Source: Endozoicomonas ascidiicola
Lineage (GTDB): Bacteria > Pseudomonadota > Gammaproteobacteria > Pseudomonadales > Endozoicomonadaceae
Assembly: GCF_001646945.1 (NCBI RefSeq)
Contig: NZ_LUTV01000004.1
Span: 447,200 to 511,199, forward strand
Reading direction: 5' to 3'
Length of the DNA stretch: 64,000 bases
The notes beneath the pieces were generated by a model that did not search any database, had not been told where the DNA came from, and saw nothing but the letters and a program-made list of their open reading frames with translations. This document shows positions 9,939-20,664 of this stretch, piece by piece; the stretch's first letter is position 1; each line of letters begins with the position of its first letter. The position numbers and the translations under genes are program-made.

Positions 9939-10631
9939 TTATAAAAGCCCTTTCAAACGCATTTGCTTCAGCACCTCGTTGAACACTTCATGAATGCTCA
10001 TGCGGGTACTGTCAAGGACGATGGCATCATCGGCCGGTTTTAGTGGCGCTACAGTTCGTTGACTGTCTCGCTCATCCCGAGCCGTAATATCATCCAAAAG
10101 GCGATCAAAACTAGCATCAATCCCTTTTTGTTGCAACTGTTCCAACCGTCTTTTGGCACGTTCTTCTGCACTGGCGGTGAGGAACACTTTTAAAACCGCA
10201 TCAGGGAATACGACAGTGCCCATGTCTCGACCGTCCGCTACCAAACCCGGAGCTTCAGCAAAATCACGCTGCCGTTGCAACAGGGCACGACGAACACCAG
10301 GCAACGCTGCTACTTTAGAAGCCATTGCACCGACATCTTCTGTTCGCATACTTGCACCGACCTGCTCACCTTCCAGAACAATGACCAAGCCATCACGCTC
10401 TGACGGTAAAAACTGAACATCCAAATGACCCGCCAACACTTCCAGTGACGACTCATCAGAAAAATCCACACCGTGATTCAAAGCCGCCAGCGCGGTCAAA
10501 CGATACAACGCACCGCTGTCCAGAAGCCCCCAACCAAGCTCTCTTGCCAGTAAAGCCGCAATGGTTCCTTTACCAGAACCACTGGGGCCATCAATAGTGA
10601 CCACCGCCACTGAAGTCTGAGACTCGCTCAT
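9939..10631 (-). CDS. cmk: Cytidylate kinase
   Basis: A 230-residue NMP kinase converting CMP and dCMP to the diphosphates with ATP. The P-loop GPSGSGKGT is at residues 15-23, the CMP-binding region holds [12 protein letters not shown], and the lid has [19 protein letters not shown] with ARDERDSQR. An AGG lies five bases before the ATG. It follows the tyrA-aroA fusion by 81 bases and precedes rpsA by 270; the intervening 9669-9938 shows no further gene. This is the same order as in Pseudomonas. Confidence 0.96.
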   Translation of the reverse strand: MSESQTSVAVVTIDGPSGSGKGTIAALLARELGWGLLDSGALYRLTALAALNHGVDFSDESSLEVLAGHLDVQFLPSERDGLVIVLEGEQVGASMRTEDVGAMASKVAALPGVRRALLQRQRDFAEAPGLVADGRDMGTVVFPDAVLKVFLTASAEERAKRRLEQLQQKGIDASFDRLLDDITARDERDSQRTVAPLKPADDAIVLDSTRMSIHEVFNEVLKQMRLKGLL

Positions 10632-10712
10632 AGGTACCTATATTCCATGGAATTAAGCGCTCTACTGCAGAACATGAAGCCCTGCATTATAAAAGACAGC
10701 TACAATCCTTGC

Positions 10713-13121
10713 TCAAGCATCCGCCGGCAAGGCATCATCATTAACGCCATCAATTACATTAATTCGCATCCCGACACGCTTGGCCAGGCCTGCAAAATCG
10801 GGAAATGATGTAGCAACATTAGCGCAGTCACGAATTTGAATATCGCCACCGGATCGCAACGCCGCCACGGAAAATGACATGGCAATTCGATGATCACCAT
10901 GGCTGTCTATGATACCACTTCCGAAAACCGATTGGGTATTAGTGCCAGCACCTTTGATCACCATACCGTCCGGCAATGGCTGAGCATCGACACCCAGCGC
11001 TATCAGACCATCAGCCATCGCCTGAATTCGATCACTCTCTTTCACTCTGAGCTCTTTTGCGCCAGTTAATGTGGTTTGGCCATCCGCGCAGGCCGCGGCA
11101 ACAAAGAGCACAGGAAATTCATCGATCGCAATAGGTACCAATCGTTTGGGAATTTCAATACCTTGCAAGGGCGCATACCGCACAACAATATCGGCCACCG
11201 GCTCACCACCCACGATGGATTCATTTTCAAGGGTAATATTCGCACCCATTAGCTGTAATATCTCAACCACACCAGAGCGCGTCGGATTCATACCCACATG
11301 GGAAATACGAATATCAGAACCTTTGGCAATGGATGCCGCCACCATAAAAAACGCAGCGGAAGATACATCGCCTGGTACATCAATACGAGTTCCAGTCAGT
11401 TTGCCACCACCCGAAATCGTTACCTGACTGCCATTATCTCCAGCTACATCAACAGGGTAACCAAAACCACTCAGCATACGATTGGTATGATCACGAACAA
11501 TCCCCGGTGCAACCGTCACCGTATCGCCACCCGCATACATGCCCGCAAGCAATAGACAGGATTGTACCTGAGCGGATGCCATTGGCAGATGATATTCAAT
11601 ACCCTTCAATGACAATCCGCCACGGATTTTCAGTGGCGGGCGCCCACCTTCGGAAGTTTCAATCTCTGCACCCATTTCCGTGAGAGGATCAACGACTCGA
11701 TTCATAGGACGACCAGACAGTGACTCATCCCCGGTCAATACGGAATAAAAAGACTGCGCAGACATCAAGCCCGCCATCAAACGCATAGCCGTTCCGGCGT
11801 TGCCAAGATATAGAGGACCTTTTGGTGCCTTCAATCCGTGCATGCCAACACCCTGAATCGTCACACGTCCCTGGTGAGGACCATCAATTTGAACGCCCAT
11901 ATCGCGAAACGCTTTCAAGGTTGCCAATGCATCCTCGCCTTCAAGAAACCCTTCAATAACCGTTTCACCCTCACCTAATGCACCCAACATAATCGAGCGG
12001 TGAGAAATGGACTTATCACCGGGTACGCGAAACTCGCCAGATAATGTGCCACCGGCATGAGCAATAAATGTTTGCATGCTTTCTTCTGGAGTATTAGTGC
12101 TCATACCATCTACCACCTTATTCGCTGTTGCCAGCCTGTTCGCTGTTGCCAGCCTGTCATTATCAATTTTTTGTATAATACGGGCAGAAAAATCCGCTCC
12201 CGCTTTTTTCACGCGTCGTTGCCGGGATTCCAACAACGTTCCAAAGTGTCGCCTTGCCAAACGAGCCCTGCCAAATATATTCAGCAAGGCTTGGCTATCC
12301 TTTTCTACAATTGCATTTCGAAGCGCATCCAACCCCTCGGCAAACTCATCCAGCGCTTCCAGCACCGCATGGGAATTCCCTAATGCCACATCGTGCCACA
12401 TCACCGGATCACTGCCGGCAATTCGCGTAAAGTCTCGAAAGCCACCGGCCGCGAAACGGAATATCTCATAGTTGTCCGGATTCCCTGCCATGGTATCTAC
12501 CAGAGAAAACGCCAGAAAATGAGGCAAGTGACTGGTCTTGGCCAACACTTCGTCGTGATGATCAATATCCATTTGAGACACCACCGCCCCTGCCGCTTCC
12601 CACAGAGTGCTGACAATGTTCAACGCTTCGGGATCGGTATTCTGCAACGGCAAAAGAATCACATCATGAGCAACAAACAACTCGGAACGAGCTGCACCTA
12701 CGCCACTTTGTTCAGAACCGGCAATAGGATGACCCGGCACCAGGTTAGCAGGCACTTCACCAAACACAGCGTTGGCCGCCTCAATCAATGCTCGCTTACT
12801 GGAACCCACATCAGTGAGTACTTTTTTACTTAAATCAAACACCGACAGCGCTTGAAAAATCGGCTTCATTGCCAACATAGGCACCGATAAAACAATCACA
12901 TCCGCTTTATGCACCGCATCAGCAAGGGACTGACAACCTTCATCTATAATGTCGAGCTGTAACGCTTGGCTAAGTGCATCAGCGTTCTGATCGTACCCAT
13001 AAATACGATAACCGACGTTTGCCGACTTCAGCGCCGCGGCAAATGAACCACCAATCAGACCCAGCCCGATGACCAGAATATTCTGCTGAAAAGCGTCTTC
13101 AGAATTAGCCTTTTGCACCAT
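10713..13121 (-). CDS. tyrA-aroA: Bifunctional prephenate dehydrogenase / EPSP synthase fusion
   Basis: An 802-residue fusion. Residues 1 to about 310 are prephenate dehydrogenase, with the NAD-binding GLGLIGGSFA motif and the GHPIAGSEQSG segment; residues 349-802 are 3-phosphoshikimate 1-carboxyvinyltransferase, with GDKSISHRS, LYLGNAGTAMRLM and the KESDRI motif. The same fusion is known from Pseudomonas. The linker (about 311-348) contains an exact 18-base tandem duplication (12121-12156) that encodes RLATAN twice, and an internal ATG at 12077 that could start an AroA-only product. It lies eight bases after the hisC stop, hence one operon with pheA and hisC. Confidence 0.96.
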   Translation of the reverse strand: MVQKANSEDAFQQNILVIGLGLIGGSFAAALKSANVGYRIYGYDQNADALSQALQLDIIDEGCQSLADAVHKADVIVLSVPMLAMKPIFQALSVFDLSKKVLTDVGSSKRALIEAANAVFGEVPANLVPGHPIAGSEQSGVGAARSELFVAHDVILLPLQNTDPEALNIVSTLWEAAGAVVSQMDIDHHDEVLAKTSHLPHFLAFSLVDTMAGNPDNYEIFRFAAGGFRDFTRIAGSDPVMWHDVALGNSHAVLEALDEFAEGLDALRNAIVEKDSQALLNIFGRARLARRHFGTLLESRQRRVKKAGADFSARIIQKIDNDRLATANRLATANKVVDGMSTNTPEESMQTFIAHAGGTLSGEFRVPGDKSISHRSIMLGALGEGETVIEGFLEGEDALATLKAFRDMGVQIDGPHQGRVTIQGVGMHGLKAPKGPLYLGNAGTAMRLMAGLMSAQSFYSVLTGDESLSGRPMNRVVDPLTEMGAEIETSEGGRPPLKIRGGLSLKGIEYHLPMASAQVQSCLLLAGMYAGGDTVTVAPGIVRDHTNRMLSGFGYPVDVAGDNGSQVTISGGGKLTGTRIDVPGDVSSAAFFMVAASIAKGSDIRISHVGMNPTRSGVVEILQLMGANITLENESIVGGEPVADIVVRYAPLQGIEIPKRLVPIAIDEFPVLFVAAACADGQTTLTGAKELRVKESDRIQAMADGLIALGVDAQPLPDGMVIKGAGTNTQSVFGSGIIDSHGDHRIAMSFSVAALRSGGDIQIRDCANVATSFPDFAGLAKRVGMRINVIDGVNDDALPADA
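12121..12156. repeat. 18-bp tandem duplication in the TyrA-AroA linker
   Basis: The 18-base unit TTCGCTGTTGCCAGCCTG occurs twice in direct succession. In the minus-strand gene it adds six residues (RLATAN RLATAN) to the linker between the two enzyme domains without breaking the frame. Confidence 0.95.
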
Positions 13122-13129
13122 TAACGACC

Positions 13130-14242
13130 CTACTTCTGACCAAGAATTTGCGACAGTGCCGCCAGGCAGCGACGATTTTCTTCTGGCAAACCAATGCTTA
13201 CACGAAGATGTTGAGGCAAACCATAATTGCCCACAGGCCTGACAATCACACCATGAGATAATAAGGCCTGATAGATTGGCATCGCCTCTTGAGCCAGATT
13301 TACTGTTATAAAGTTACCCGAGGAAGGAATCCAATCCAGCCCAAGCTCAGCAAACCCTTTTTCCAACTGCACCATACCCTGCTGATTCAGGGTAATCGAT
13401 TCAGTAAGATAGTCATCATCATTCAGTGCTGCCAGAGCACCAAATTGTGCGGGAAGATTCAGGTTAAAAGGTTGACGCAGGCGGTTCAAAATATCCGCAA
13501 TCTCAGGATTGGATACCGCGTAACCCACCCGGGCACCAGCAAGGCCATAGGCTTTGGAGAAAGTACGAGTAACCACCAGATTGGGGTAACGATCCAGAAG
13601 CTCTACACCATCCGGAAGCTCCCCCCCGGCGGCATATTCGAAATACGCTTCATCAAGAACCACAACCACATTTTCAGACACTTTATCCAGAAAACCTTTC
13701 AGGTCTTGCTGACTAAAAGCAGTACCCGTTGGGTTATTGGGGTTGGCTAGAAAGACAAGACGCGTATTGTCTTTAATGGCAGATGCCATTGCATCAAGGT
13801 CATGACCATAATTCACCGAAGGAACAACAATGGCCTCAGCACCAGTAGCTTTTACAGCAAGGGGATAAACGACAAAGGCGTATTCAGAGAAAACCGCTGA
13901 CGCTTCCGGATTAAGAAACGCTTCAGCAAGCAACACCAACACATCATTGGAACCGTTGCCTAGCGTCAGCTGTTCAGGATTTACACCCAATTTTTTGGAT
14001 AGCGCATCTTTCAGCAAAAACCCACCGCCATCCGGATATCTCGCCAGCTCGGACAACGACTCAACCATGGCCTTCACAGCGACAGGCGAAGGCCCTAATG
14101 GATTTTCATTACTGGCCAACTTAACAATATCTTCTGCCTTAAGCCCCTGCTCTCTGGCCAACTCATCGATAGGCTTACCAGGTTGATAGGGACTCATGCC
14201 TCTGACCCCGGCAACTGCCAGATGCAAAAAATTACAAGCCAT
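13130..14242 (-). CDS. hisC: Histidinol-phosphate aminotransferase
   Basis: A 370-residue PLP enzyme. In this gene context (between pheA and tyrA-aroA) the HisC2-type enzyme may serve both histidine and aromatic amino acid synthesis. Seen: VKLASNENPLGPSP, the LANPNNPTGTAF motif, the DEAYFEYA segment and the Schiff-base lysine in TRTFSKAYGLAGARVGYA. The start is MACNFLHLAVAG, with a TGGAG site upstream; an earlier in-frame codon would run into the repeat element at 14291-14414. The gap to pheA (about 280 bases) is mostly that element. Confidence 0.93.
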   Translation of the reverse strand: MACNFLHLAVAGVRGMSPYQPGKPIDELAREQGLKAEDIVKLASNENPLGPSPVAVKAMVESLSELARYPDGGGFLLKDALSKKLGVNPEQLTLGNGSNDVLVLLAEAFLNPEASAVFSEYAFVVYPLAVKATGAEAIVVPSVNYGHDLDAMASAIKDNTRLVFLANPNNPTGTAFSQQDLKGFLDKVSENVVVVLDEAYFEYAAGGELPDGVELLDRYPNLVVTRTFSKAYGLAGARVGYAVSNPEIADILNRLRQPFNLNLPAQFGALAALNDDDYLTESITLNQQGMVQLEKGFAELGLDWIPSSGNFITVNLAQEAMPIYQALLSHGVIVRPVGNYGLPQHLRVSIGLPEENRRCLAALSQILGQK

Positions 14243-14290
14243 AATCCACTCCAATGCAACAAGCGCTGCCCGCACTGAAAACCATTCGAG

Positions 14291-14414
14291 GTTGTCGCAA
14301 AACTCTAAACATCTCGTTCCCATGCTTTGCGTGGGAATGCATACCCTTGAATTTTCAATGGGTTAGAAGTATGGGTTCCCACGCAAAGCATGGAAACCAG
14401 AGCTTTGCGACAGC
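14291..14414. repeat. Short palindromic repeat element, family 1, copy B
   Basis: About 124 bases bounded by inverted ends GTTGTCGCAAAACTCT and AGAGCTTTGCGACAGC. Inside are the arms CTCGTTCCCATGC / GCGTGGGAATGC and GGTTCCCACGC / GCATGGAAACC. It is the better-preserved partner of the copy at 5679-5792. It sits between pheA and hisC, inside what is normally a tight operon, and may attenuate or process that transcript. Confidence 0.85.
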
Positions 14415-14519
14415 CTCTTTCACAGTACAGACAGGCAAAAATATTATCGTTATTGTCAAAAGTGCTTTAGAAACTGTTAACAATCTTTCTGCGAGCTGCC
14501 AACGATGATGAACAGCTTC

Positions 14520-15614
14520 TTAGAGAACGCCTTTTGGATAAGAGCCAAGCACTCTTAAATCATTCGCCCGCTCTGCCAAACGTTCTAACACCTTTTTTAC
14601 CACGGGATCATCTTTATGGCCTTCAAAATCCACAAAGAACACATAATTCCAAACCCCGGAACGGGATGGACGGGTCTCAACCCGAGTCAGATCAAGGCTG
14701 TGAACATGGAACGGCTCAAGAATCGCGTGCAGCGCACCGGGCTGGTTACGCATACTGATCACCATGGACGTTTTATCATCGCCACTGGCTGGCACACCCT
14801 CATTACCGATAATAAGGAAGCGCGTTGAGTTATCTGGCTGATCTTCAATCTTGTCCGCGATTTTTTCCAGACCGTACATATCCGCTGCCATATCACCAGC
14901 AATGGCTGCAGAATTCCACTCTCCTTTAATGCGTTTAGCCGCTTCAGCATTTGAGCTAACAGCAACACGCTCAGCCATTGGCCAATGAGAATCCAGCCAC
15001 TTACGACACTGTGCCAGAGACTGGGCATGGGAATAAATTCGGGTAATCTGGTCACGGCGAGTATTTTCAGACACCAGCATATGCTGGTGAATACGCAGAA
15101 CCACTTCCCCACAAATTTTCAGGGAAGAATCCATAAAGCTGTCCAGAGTATGACTGACAACACCTTCGGTGGAGTTTTCAACAGGCACTACACCATAATT
15201 AACGGCACCAGCAGCCACTTCCCGGAAAACATCATCAATGGACGCCATGGGTACCGAAACCGCAGAATGACCAAAATGCTTCAGAGCCGCCTGCTGAGTA
15301 AAGGTACCTTCCGGTCCGAGAAATGCCACCTTAATAGGCTCTTCCAATGCCAGACAGGCCGACATAATTTCACGAAACAGCCGTGCCATTTCTTCATCGT
15401 TCAGAGGCCCGACATTTTTCTCCATGATTTTACGGAGAACCTTGGCTTCCCGCTCAGGACGATAAAAAACAGCATCAGGGTCTGCCGCCGTTTTCACTCT
15501 GGCCACTTCTTGAGCACAACGAGCCCGATCACTGATCAGGTCGAGAATTTTCTGATCCAGCTGGTCGATCTGAACCCTTAGATGGCCTAGATCGTCTTTT
15601 TTATCATTCGCCAT
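14520..15614 (-). CDS. pheA: Chorismate mutase / prephenate dehydratase (P-protein)
   Basis: A 364-residue bifunctional enzyme of phenylalanine synthesis. The N-terminal AroQ mutase domain (about 8-95) has LRVQIDQLDQKILDLISDRA; the dehydratase domain (about 96-270) has VAFLGPEGTFTQQAA, VPVENSTEGVV and the catalytic-loop DNSTRFLIIG; the ACT domain (about 284-360) has RNQPGALHAILEPF and the ETRPSRSGVWNY signature that binds phenylalanine for feedback control. The ATG shares one base with the serC stop (TAATG), indicating translational coupling. Confidence 0.97.
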   Translation of the reverse strand: MANDKKDDLGHLRVQIDQLDQKILDLISDRARCAQEVARVKTAADPDAVFYRPEREAKVLRKIMEKNVGPLNDEEMARLFREIMSACLALEEPIKVAFLGPEGTFTQQAALKHFGHSAVSVPMASIDDVFREVAAGAVNYGVVPVENSTEGVVSHTLDSFMDSSLKICGEVVLRIHQHMLVSENTRRDQITRIYSHAQSLAQCRKWLDSHWPMAERVAVSSNAEAAKRIKGEWNSAAIAGDMAADMYGLEKIADKIEDQPDNSTRFLIIGNEGVPASGDDKTSMVISMRNQPGALHAILEPFHVHSLDLTRVETRPSRSGVWNYVFFVDFEGHKDDPVVKKVLERLAERANDLRVLGSYPKGVL

Positions 15615-16732
15615 TATCCATACCGCCGTTCAAATTCTTTCATAAATTCTATAAGAGCATCCACATGTTGCTCCGGCACTGCATTATAGATACTGGCGCG
15701 CATTCCGCCCACTGCCTTATGGCCTTTCAGGTAACGAAAGCCTTCTTGTTCTGATTCAGCAATAAAGGTTGCATCCAGTTCAGGCTTCACCAGGGTGAAC
15801 GGCACATTCATTCTGGAACGCCACTTAGGGTCTACCGGGTTCTGGTAAAATCCAGATCCATCAATCTGACCATAGAGTTTCTCAGCCTTGCGCCGGTTAG
15901 TCTCTTCCATAACCTCAAGCCCACCCGATGACTTCAGCCATTTAAACACCAGGCCCGCCAAATACCAGGCAAATGTCGGGGGTGTGTTGTACATGGACTC
16001 TTTGGATGCTTGAAGCCGGTAATCAAAAATAGCTGGGCATTGTGGTGACACCCGATCCATCAAATCTTCCCGGACAATCACCAGAGTCAAACCAGCGGGG
16101 CCGATGTTTTTCTGGGCGCCGGCATAGATCAAACCAAATTTACTGACATCCAGAGGTCTCGAAAGAATATTGGAAGACATATCCGCTACCAGCGGCACAT
16201 CACCTGCATCCGGAATAAACGGAAACTCAAGGCCACCAATGGTTTCGTTGGTGGTGTAGTGCAAATAGGCCGCATCCTCATTGGATTGCCACTGAGATTG
16301 CTGAGGCATGGACGCAAACCCAGTCGCACTGCCATCCGCCACCACATTAACATTGAGATATTTACCGCCCTCCTGAATAGCAGAATCTGCCCAGTGACCA
16401 CTGTTCACGTAATCCGCAGAGGTATGACTGCCTTTCAAGTTCATGGGAATCGCAGAAAATTGACCACGAGCCCCACCCTGAAGAAACAAAACCTTATAAT
16501 TATTCGGAATTTTCATCAGGTCGCGAAGGTCTTGCTCAGCTTCGTAAGCAACCCTCACAAATTCTTTGCCGCGATGACTGACTTCCATGACCGACGCACC
16601 GAGATCCTGCCAGTTCATCAGTTCATCCCGCGCCTGCTGCAATACCTCAAAAGGAATGGCCGCAGGACCGGCTGAAAAATTAAACACCCTATTTTCTAAT
16701 TGGGCCAGCACATCATTCGCACTTGGTTTCAC
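15614..16732 (-). CDS. serC: Phosphoserine aminotransferase
   Basis: A 372-residue PLP enzyme making 3-phosphoserine (serine pathway) and also used in pyridoxal phosphate synthesis. Seen: VFNFSAGPAAIP at the N-terminus, the PLP lysine in AGAQKNIGPAGLT, and ASIYNAVPEQHVD near the end. Two in-frame GTG codons lie six bases apart; the second (16732) is chosen because the strong GGGAGG site is eight bases from it but only two from the first. Its stop overlaps the pheA start. It follows gyrA, separated by that gene's terminator. Confidence 0.95.
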   Translation of the reverse strand: MKPSANDVLAQLENRVFNFSAGPAAIPFEVLQQARDELMNWQDLGASVMEVSHRGKEFVRVAYEAEQDLRDLMKIPNNYKVLFLQGGARGQFSAIPMNLKGSHTSADYVNSGHWADSAIQEGGKYLNVNVVADGSATGFASMPQQSQWQSNEDAAYLHYTTNETIGGLEFPFIPDAGDVPLVADMSSNILSRPLDVSKFGLIYAGAQKNIGPAGLTLVIVREDLMDRVSPQCPAIFDYRLQASKESMYNTPPTFAWYLAGLVFKWLKSSGGLEVMEETNRRKAEKLYGQIDGSGFYQNPVDPKWRSRMNVPFTLVKPELDATFIAESEQEGFRYLKGHKAVGGMRASIYNAVPEQHVDALIEFMKEFERRYG

Positions 16733-16816
16733 CGACACTCCCTCCCACTAAAGGCAGCTTTTTCAACTATGACTTTCGACTTCAACTATAAGCCTTCGAT
16801 TCCAGATCTCTGCACA

Positions 16817-16842
16817 TAAAAACGCCAGCAAATGCTGGCGTT
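16817..16842 (-). terminator. Intrinsic terminator after gyrA
   Basis: Minus strand: AACGCCAGC / GCTGGCGTT forms a 9-bp stem with a short AT-rich loop, followed by TTTATG. It begins about a dozen bases past the gyrA stop, so serC and the aromatic genes are probably transcribed separately or by partial read-through. Confidence 0.85.
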
Positions 16843-16853
16843 AAGACAATCGA

Positions 16854-19499
16854 TCAGGACTCGCTCGCCCCTTCATCTTCACTGGCAATGGGCCCCTGAT
16901 CATCAGCACTGGCATCGACTTCAGTCACATCTTCAGCCGGTTCAACACCCTCACCCAGCCCGGCCACCGTTTCCGGCTCATCAACCCGGGCAACACCGAC
17001 CAGTTTCTCTCCCTCGGAGACGCGAATCAGTGTAACGCCCTGAGTATTCCGGCTGAGAGTAGAAACCTCACTCACTCGAGTTCTCACCAGAGTACCCTGA
17101 TCTGAAATCAGCATAATTTCTTCAGCGGGCAGTACCTGAACGGCACCAACAATTTCGCCGTTACGTTCAGTGCACTGCATGGAGATAACGCCCTGACCGC
17201 CACGATTGGTCAGACGGAACTCATCAACATTAGTACGCTTACCATAACCTTTGGCGCTGGCAGTCAGAATCTGCGTGTCATCTTCCGGAATAATCAGGGA
17301 GATAATGCGCTGACCTTCTGGCAGCTTCATGCCACGAACACCCCGAGCGGTTCGGCCCATGGCTCGAACATCGGTCTCTTCAAAGCGAACTGCTTTACCG
17401 CCATTGGACAACAGCATCACCTGTTTGTCACCGGAGGTAATTTCAGCGCCAACCAGTGTATCGCCTTCATCAAGCCCCAGGGCAATCAAACCAGAAGACC
17501 GTGGGCGTTTGAACAGTTCCAGCGGCGTCTTCTTCACGGTACCGTTCATGGTGGCCATGAATACGAAGTAACCTTCGGTAAACTCTTCCACCGGCAGCAT
17601 CGCCGTGATCTTCTCGCCCTCTTCCAGAGGAAGAATATTCACCACCGGACGACCACGGGAGGTTCTGCCCGCCTGGGGAATCTGATAAACCTTCAACCAA
17701 TACACTTTACCCTTGCTGGAGAAGCAAAGGATCTGGGTATGGGTGTTGGCCACCAGCATGTGCTCAACGTAATCTTCTTCTTTGACCGACGCGGCAGACT
17801 TACCACGACCACCACGGCGCTGAGCCTGATAGGTATCCAGTGTCGTTGTCTTGGCATAACCACCGTGGGAAACGGTGACCACCATGTCTTCTACATCGAT
17901 CAGGTCTTCAACCGTCAGATCTCGACGGGAGCTGGTAATTTCGGTTCTGCGCTCATCACCAAACTCTTCACGTACTTTCTCAAGCTCTTCCTGAATCACT
18001 TCTTTCAACCGTTGTGGATTACAAAGAATCAACATCAGTTCAGCGATTTTTTCCAGCAGTTCACGATATTCAGACAGCAGCTTTTCATGCTCAAGCCCGG
18101 TCAATCTATGCAGGCGCATTTCAAGAATCGCCTGAGCCTGAACCGGAGACAAATAGTACAGACCATCCCTCAGACCAAATTCTTCTGGCAACTCGTCCGG
18201 ACGACAGGCGTCAGCACCGGCACGCTCCGCCATTTGCATCATATGCCCTGGATTCCAGCCCTGAGCAATCAGCTTTTCTTTCGCTTCTGCTGGCGTTGGA
18301 GAATCTTTGATCAGCTGAATAACCGGGTCAATGCTGGACAACGCAACCGCCAGACCTTCCAGAATATGACCACGTTCACGAGCTTTACGCAGTTCGAACA
18401 CCGTACGACGGGTGACGACTTCACGGCGATGACGAATAAAGGCCGCCAGAATGTCTTTCAGGTTCATCAATTTTGGCTGGCCGTCTTGCAGCGCCACCAT
18501 ATTGATACCGAACACAGTTTCCATCTGGGTCTGAGCGTACAGGTTATTCAGAACCACTTCGGCGTTTTCGCCGCGCTTCAGTTCAATAACAACCCGCAGA
18601 CCGTCTTTATCGGATTCGTCGCGAAGCTCGGAGATACCTTCGATCTTGCGATCTTTCACCAACTCGGCGATCTTTTCGATCAGGCGAGCTTTGTTCACCT
18701 GATAAGGAATCTCGTTAACAATGATGGTGCTTTTATTCTTCTTTTCATCATGTTCTATATCCGCTTTTGAGCGAATATAGATACGACCACGACCGGTACG
18801 ATAAGCCTGCAAAATACCCGCACGGCCATTGATCATGGCTGCCGTTGGAAAGTCTGGCCCTGGAATGTACTCCATCAGGTCATCAACGGTCAGAGAGTCA
18901 TCCGCCAGCAATGCCAGGCAGCCAGACACCACTTCCGTCAGGTTGTGTGGCGGAATATTGGTGGCCATACCCACGGCAATACCGGCGGAACCGTTCACCA
19001 ACAGGTTTGGAACCCGGGTAGGCATTACCGCAGGAATTTGTTCGGTGCCATCGTAGTTCGGCACATAATCCACGGTTTCTTTTTCAAGATCGGCCAACAA
19101 CTGGTGAGCCATCTTGTCCATGCGGATTTCGGTATAACGCATGGCCGCGGCGGAGTCACCGTCAATGGAACCAAAGTTCCCCTGACCATCCACCAGCATA
19201 TAACGAAGCGAGAAGGGCTGCGCCATTCGAACGATAGTGTCGTAAACAGCGGAGTCACCATGAGGGTGATATTTACCAATTACGTCACCAACCACACGAG
19301 CCGATTTTTTGTAAGGCTTGTTCCAGTCGTTACCCAGTTCGCTCATGGCAAACAGCACACGTCGGTGCACTGGTTTGAGCCCGTCGCGTACGTCCGGCAG
19401 GGCACGACCCACGATGACGCTCATGGCATAGTCCAGATAGGACTGCTTGAGCTCATCTTCAATATTTACCGGGAGAATCTCTTTAGCAATGTCAGTCAT
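16854..19499 (-). CDS. gyrA: DNA gyrase subunit A
   Basis: An 881-residue type II topoisomerase subunit that, with GyrB, introduces negative supercoils. The start is [17 protein letters not shown] as in E. coli, 42 bases inside the longest frame. The catalytic tyrosine is Y122 in AAMRYTEIR. The quinolone region reads [20 protein letters not shown] with Ser83 and Asp87, the drug-sensitive residues. The GyrA-box (QRRGGRGKS) and beta-pinwheel repeats follow, and the last 40 residues are acidic. It heads the conserved minus-strand run and is divergent from ubiG. Confidence 0.98.
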   Translation of the reverse strand: MTDIAKEILPVNIEDELKQSYLDYAMSVIVGRALPDVRDGLKPVHRRVLFAMSELGNDWNKPYKKSARVVGDVIGKYHPHGDSAVYDTIVRMAQPFSLRYMLVDGQGNFGSIDGDSAAAMRYTEIRMDKMAHQLLADLEKETVDYVPNYDGTEQIPAVMPTRVPNLLVNGSAGIAVGMATNIPPHNLTEVVSGCLALLADDSLTVDDLMEYIPGPDFPTAAMINGRAGILQAYRTGRGRIYIRSKADIEHDEKKNKSTIIVNEIPYQVNKARLIEKIAELVKDRKIEGISELRDESDKDGLRVVIELKRGENAEVVLNNLYAQTQMETVFGINMVALQDGQPKLMNLKDILAAFIRHRREVVTRRTVFELRKARERGHILEGLAVALSSIDPVIQLIKDSPTPAEAKEKLIAQGWNPGHMMQMAERAGADACRPDELPEEFGLRDGLYYLSPVQAQAILEMRLHRLTGLEHEKLLSEYRELLEKIAELMLILCNPQRLKEVIQEELEKVREEFGDERRTEITSSRRDLTVEDLIDVEDMVVTVSHGGYAKTTTLDTYQAQRRGGRGKSAASVKEEDYVEHMLVANTHTQILCFSSKGKVYWLKVYQIPQAGRTSRGRPVVNILPLEEGEKITAMLPVEEFTEGYFVFMATMNGTVKKTPLELFKRPRSSGLIALGLDEGDTLVGAEITSGDKQVMLLSNGGKAVRFEETDVRAMGRTARGVRGMKLPEGQRIISLIIPEDDTQILTASAKGYGKRTNVDEFRLTNRGGQGVISMQCTERNGEIVGAVQVLPAEEIMLISDQGTLVRTRVSEVSTLSRNTQGVTLIRVSEGEKLVGVARVDEPETVAGLGEGVEPAEDVTEVDASADDQGPIASEDEGASES

Positions 19500-19876
19500 G
19501 GAAACCCAGTCATCCTTTTGCTTTAGGCCAACAGATTGCAATCAGCATCCATTCCGGTTCTGTAGACCCGGATACCGATAAGGAACGGTCTCTTAATTCA
19601 TCAGGTAGAACACCAGAGGAAGAAGAGGGCTCTCAGTAAGGCATCACCATTCAGGGGGGCACCCTTGTAGCAAAGCATTGCGGCTAAGCATATTGTGGTA
19701 CCCCATCATCAAAAGAGTAAGAATACCACAGTCTATCCCCTGATCGCGAGTGATCTGGAGGATAAATGCACGTCTCGAAGGCCGTCGTTTTTTTTGCCCG
19801 CAAAATCAGCCCACGCTTGCGGTGATACACAGTTTTACAGGTATAATCCCCGAATATATAGCCTCTCTTCTCCTCG

Positions 19877-20662
19877 ATGGAACGGATCAAAATGCCCGAT
19901 ATGCGCTCCGCACAAAATGTAGACCCCGGAGAAATTGCCAAGTTCGAAGAACTGGCCAGCCGCTGGTGGGATCCTGACAGCGAGTTCAAACCACTGCACG
20001 CCATCAACCCACTGCGTCTTAACTATATTGACGAGCGGGTTGGTCTTGCGGGTAAAAAAGTGGTTGATATTGGTTGTGGTGGCGGCATCTTGAGTGAGTC
20101 CATGGCTCGTCGTGGCGCCGACGTAACCGGCGTCGATATGGGTGAAGCGCCATTATCCGTTGCCCGACTTCACGCTCTGGAAAGTGGTGTTGATGTAAAT
20201 TATCGCCAGATTACAGCCGAAGAACTCGCCGAAGAAATGCCGGGCGAATTTGATGTGGTTACCTGTCTGGAAATGCTGGAACACGTTCCAGACCCGGCTT
20301 CGGTGATTAAAGCCTGCTGCAAACTCCTGAAGCCCGGTGGACAGGTCTTTTTCGCGACACTCAATCGGAATCCAAAATCCTTTTTGTTCGCCATTGTCGG
20401 AGCAGAATACATTTTAAAAATGCTACCGAAAGGCACTCACGAACACAGCAAGTTCATCAAGCCCAGCGAACTGTGCAGCGATATGCGCAAAGTTGACCTT
20501 AATGTCCATGACATGACCGGCATGACGTACAACCCTTTGACCGGTGTTTACCGGCTTAACCCTAAGGATGTCTCAGTCAACTATCTGATTCATGGTTCAA
20601 AAAGCACAGAGCAATCACAGAAGCAATCACAGAATCAGTCACAGAATAAAAACGAGCCCTGA
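19877..20662 (+). CDS. ubiG: Ubiquinone biosynthesis O-methyltransferase
   Basis: A 261-residue SAM-dependent methyltransferase doing both O-methylations of ubiquinone synthesis. Seen: [20 protein letters not shown], the SAM motif [13 protein letters not shown] and [11 protein letters not shown]. Several in-frame ATGs (19877, 19892, 19901) precede the conserved part; the first is given but any is possible. The C-terminus is odd: three 12-base repeats (20610-20647) encode [17 protein letters not shown], a tail beyond the usual end of the family. It is followed after two bases by mupP, and the trio ubiG-mupP-yciK is conserved in Pseudomonas. The 377 bases upstream to gyrA show no gene. Confidence 0.95.
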   Translation: MERIKMPDMRSAQNVDPGEIAKFEELASRWWDPDSEFKPLHAINPLRLNYIDERVGLAGKKVVDIGCGGGILSESMARRGADVTGVDMGEAPLSVARLHALESGVDVNYRQITAEELAEEMPGEFDVVTCLEMLEHVPDPASVIKACCKLLKPGGQVFFATLNRNPKSFLFAIVGAEYILKMLPKGTHEHSKFIKPSELCSDMRKVDLNVHDMTGMTYNPLTGVYRLNPKDVSVNYLIHGSKSTEQSQKQSQNQSQNKNEP

Positions 20663-20664
20663 CT

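Noticed and set aside
17739-18770. A 343-codon open frame antisense to gyrA
   Set aside because: Same reason: a shadow of a long conserved gene, without ribosome site or motif.
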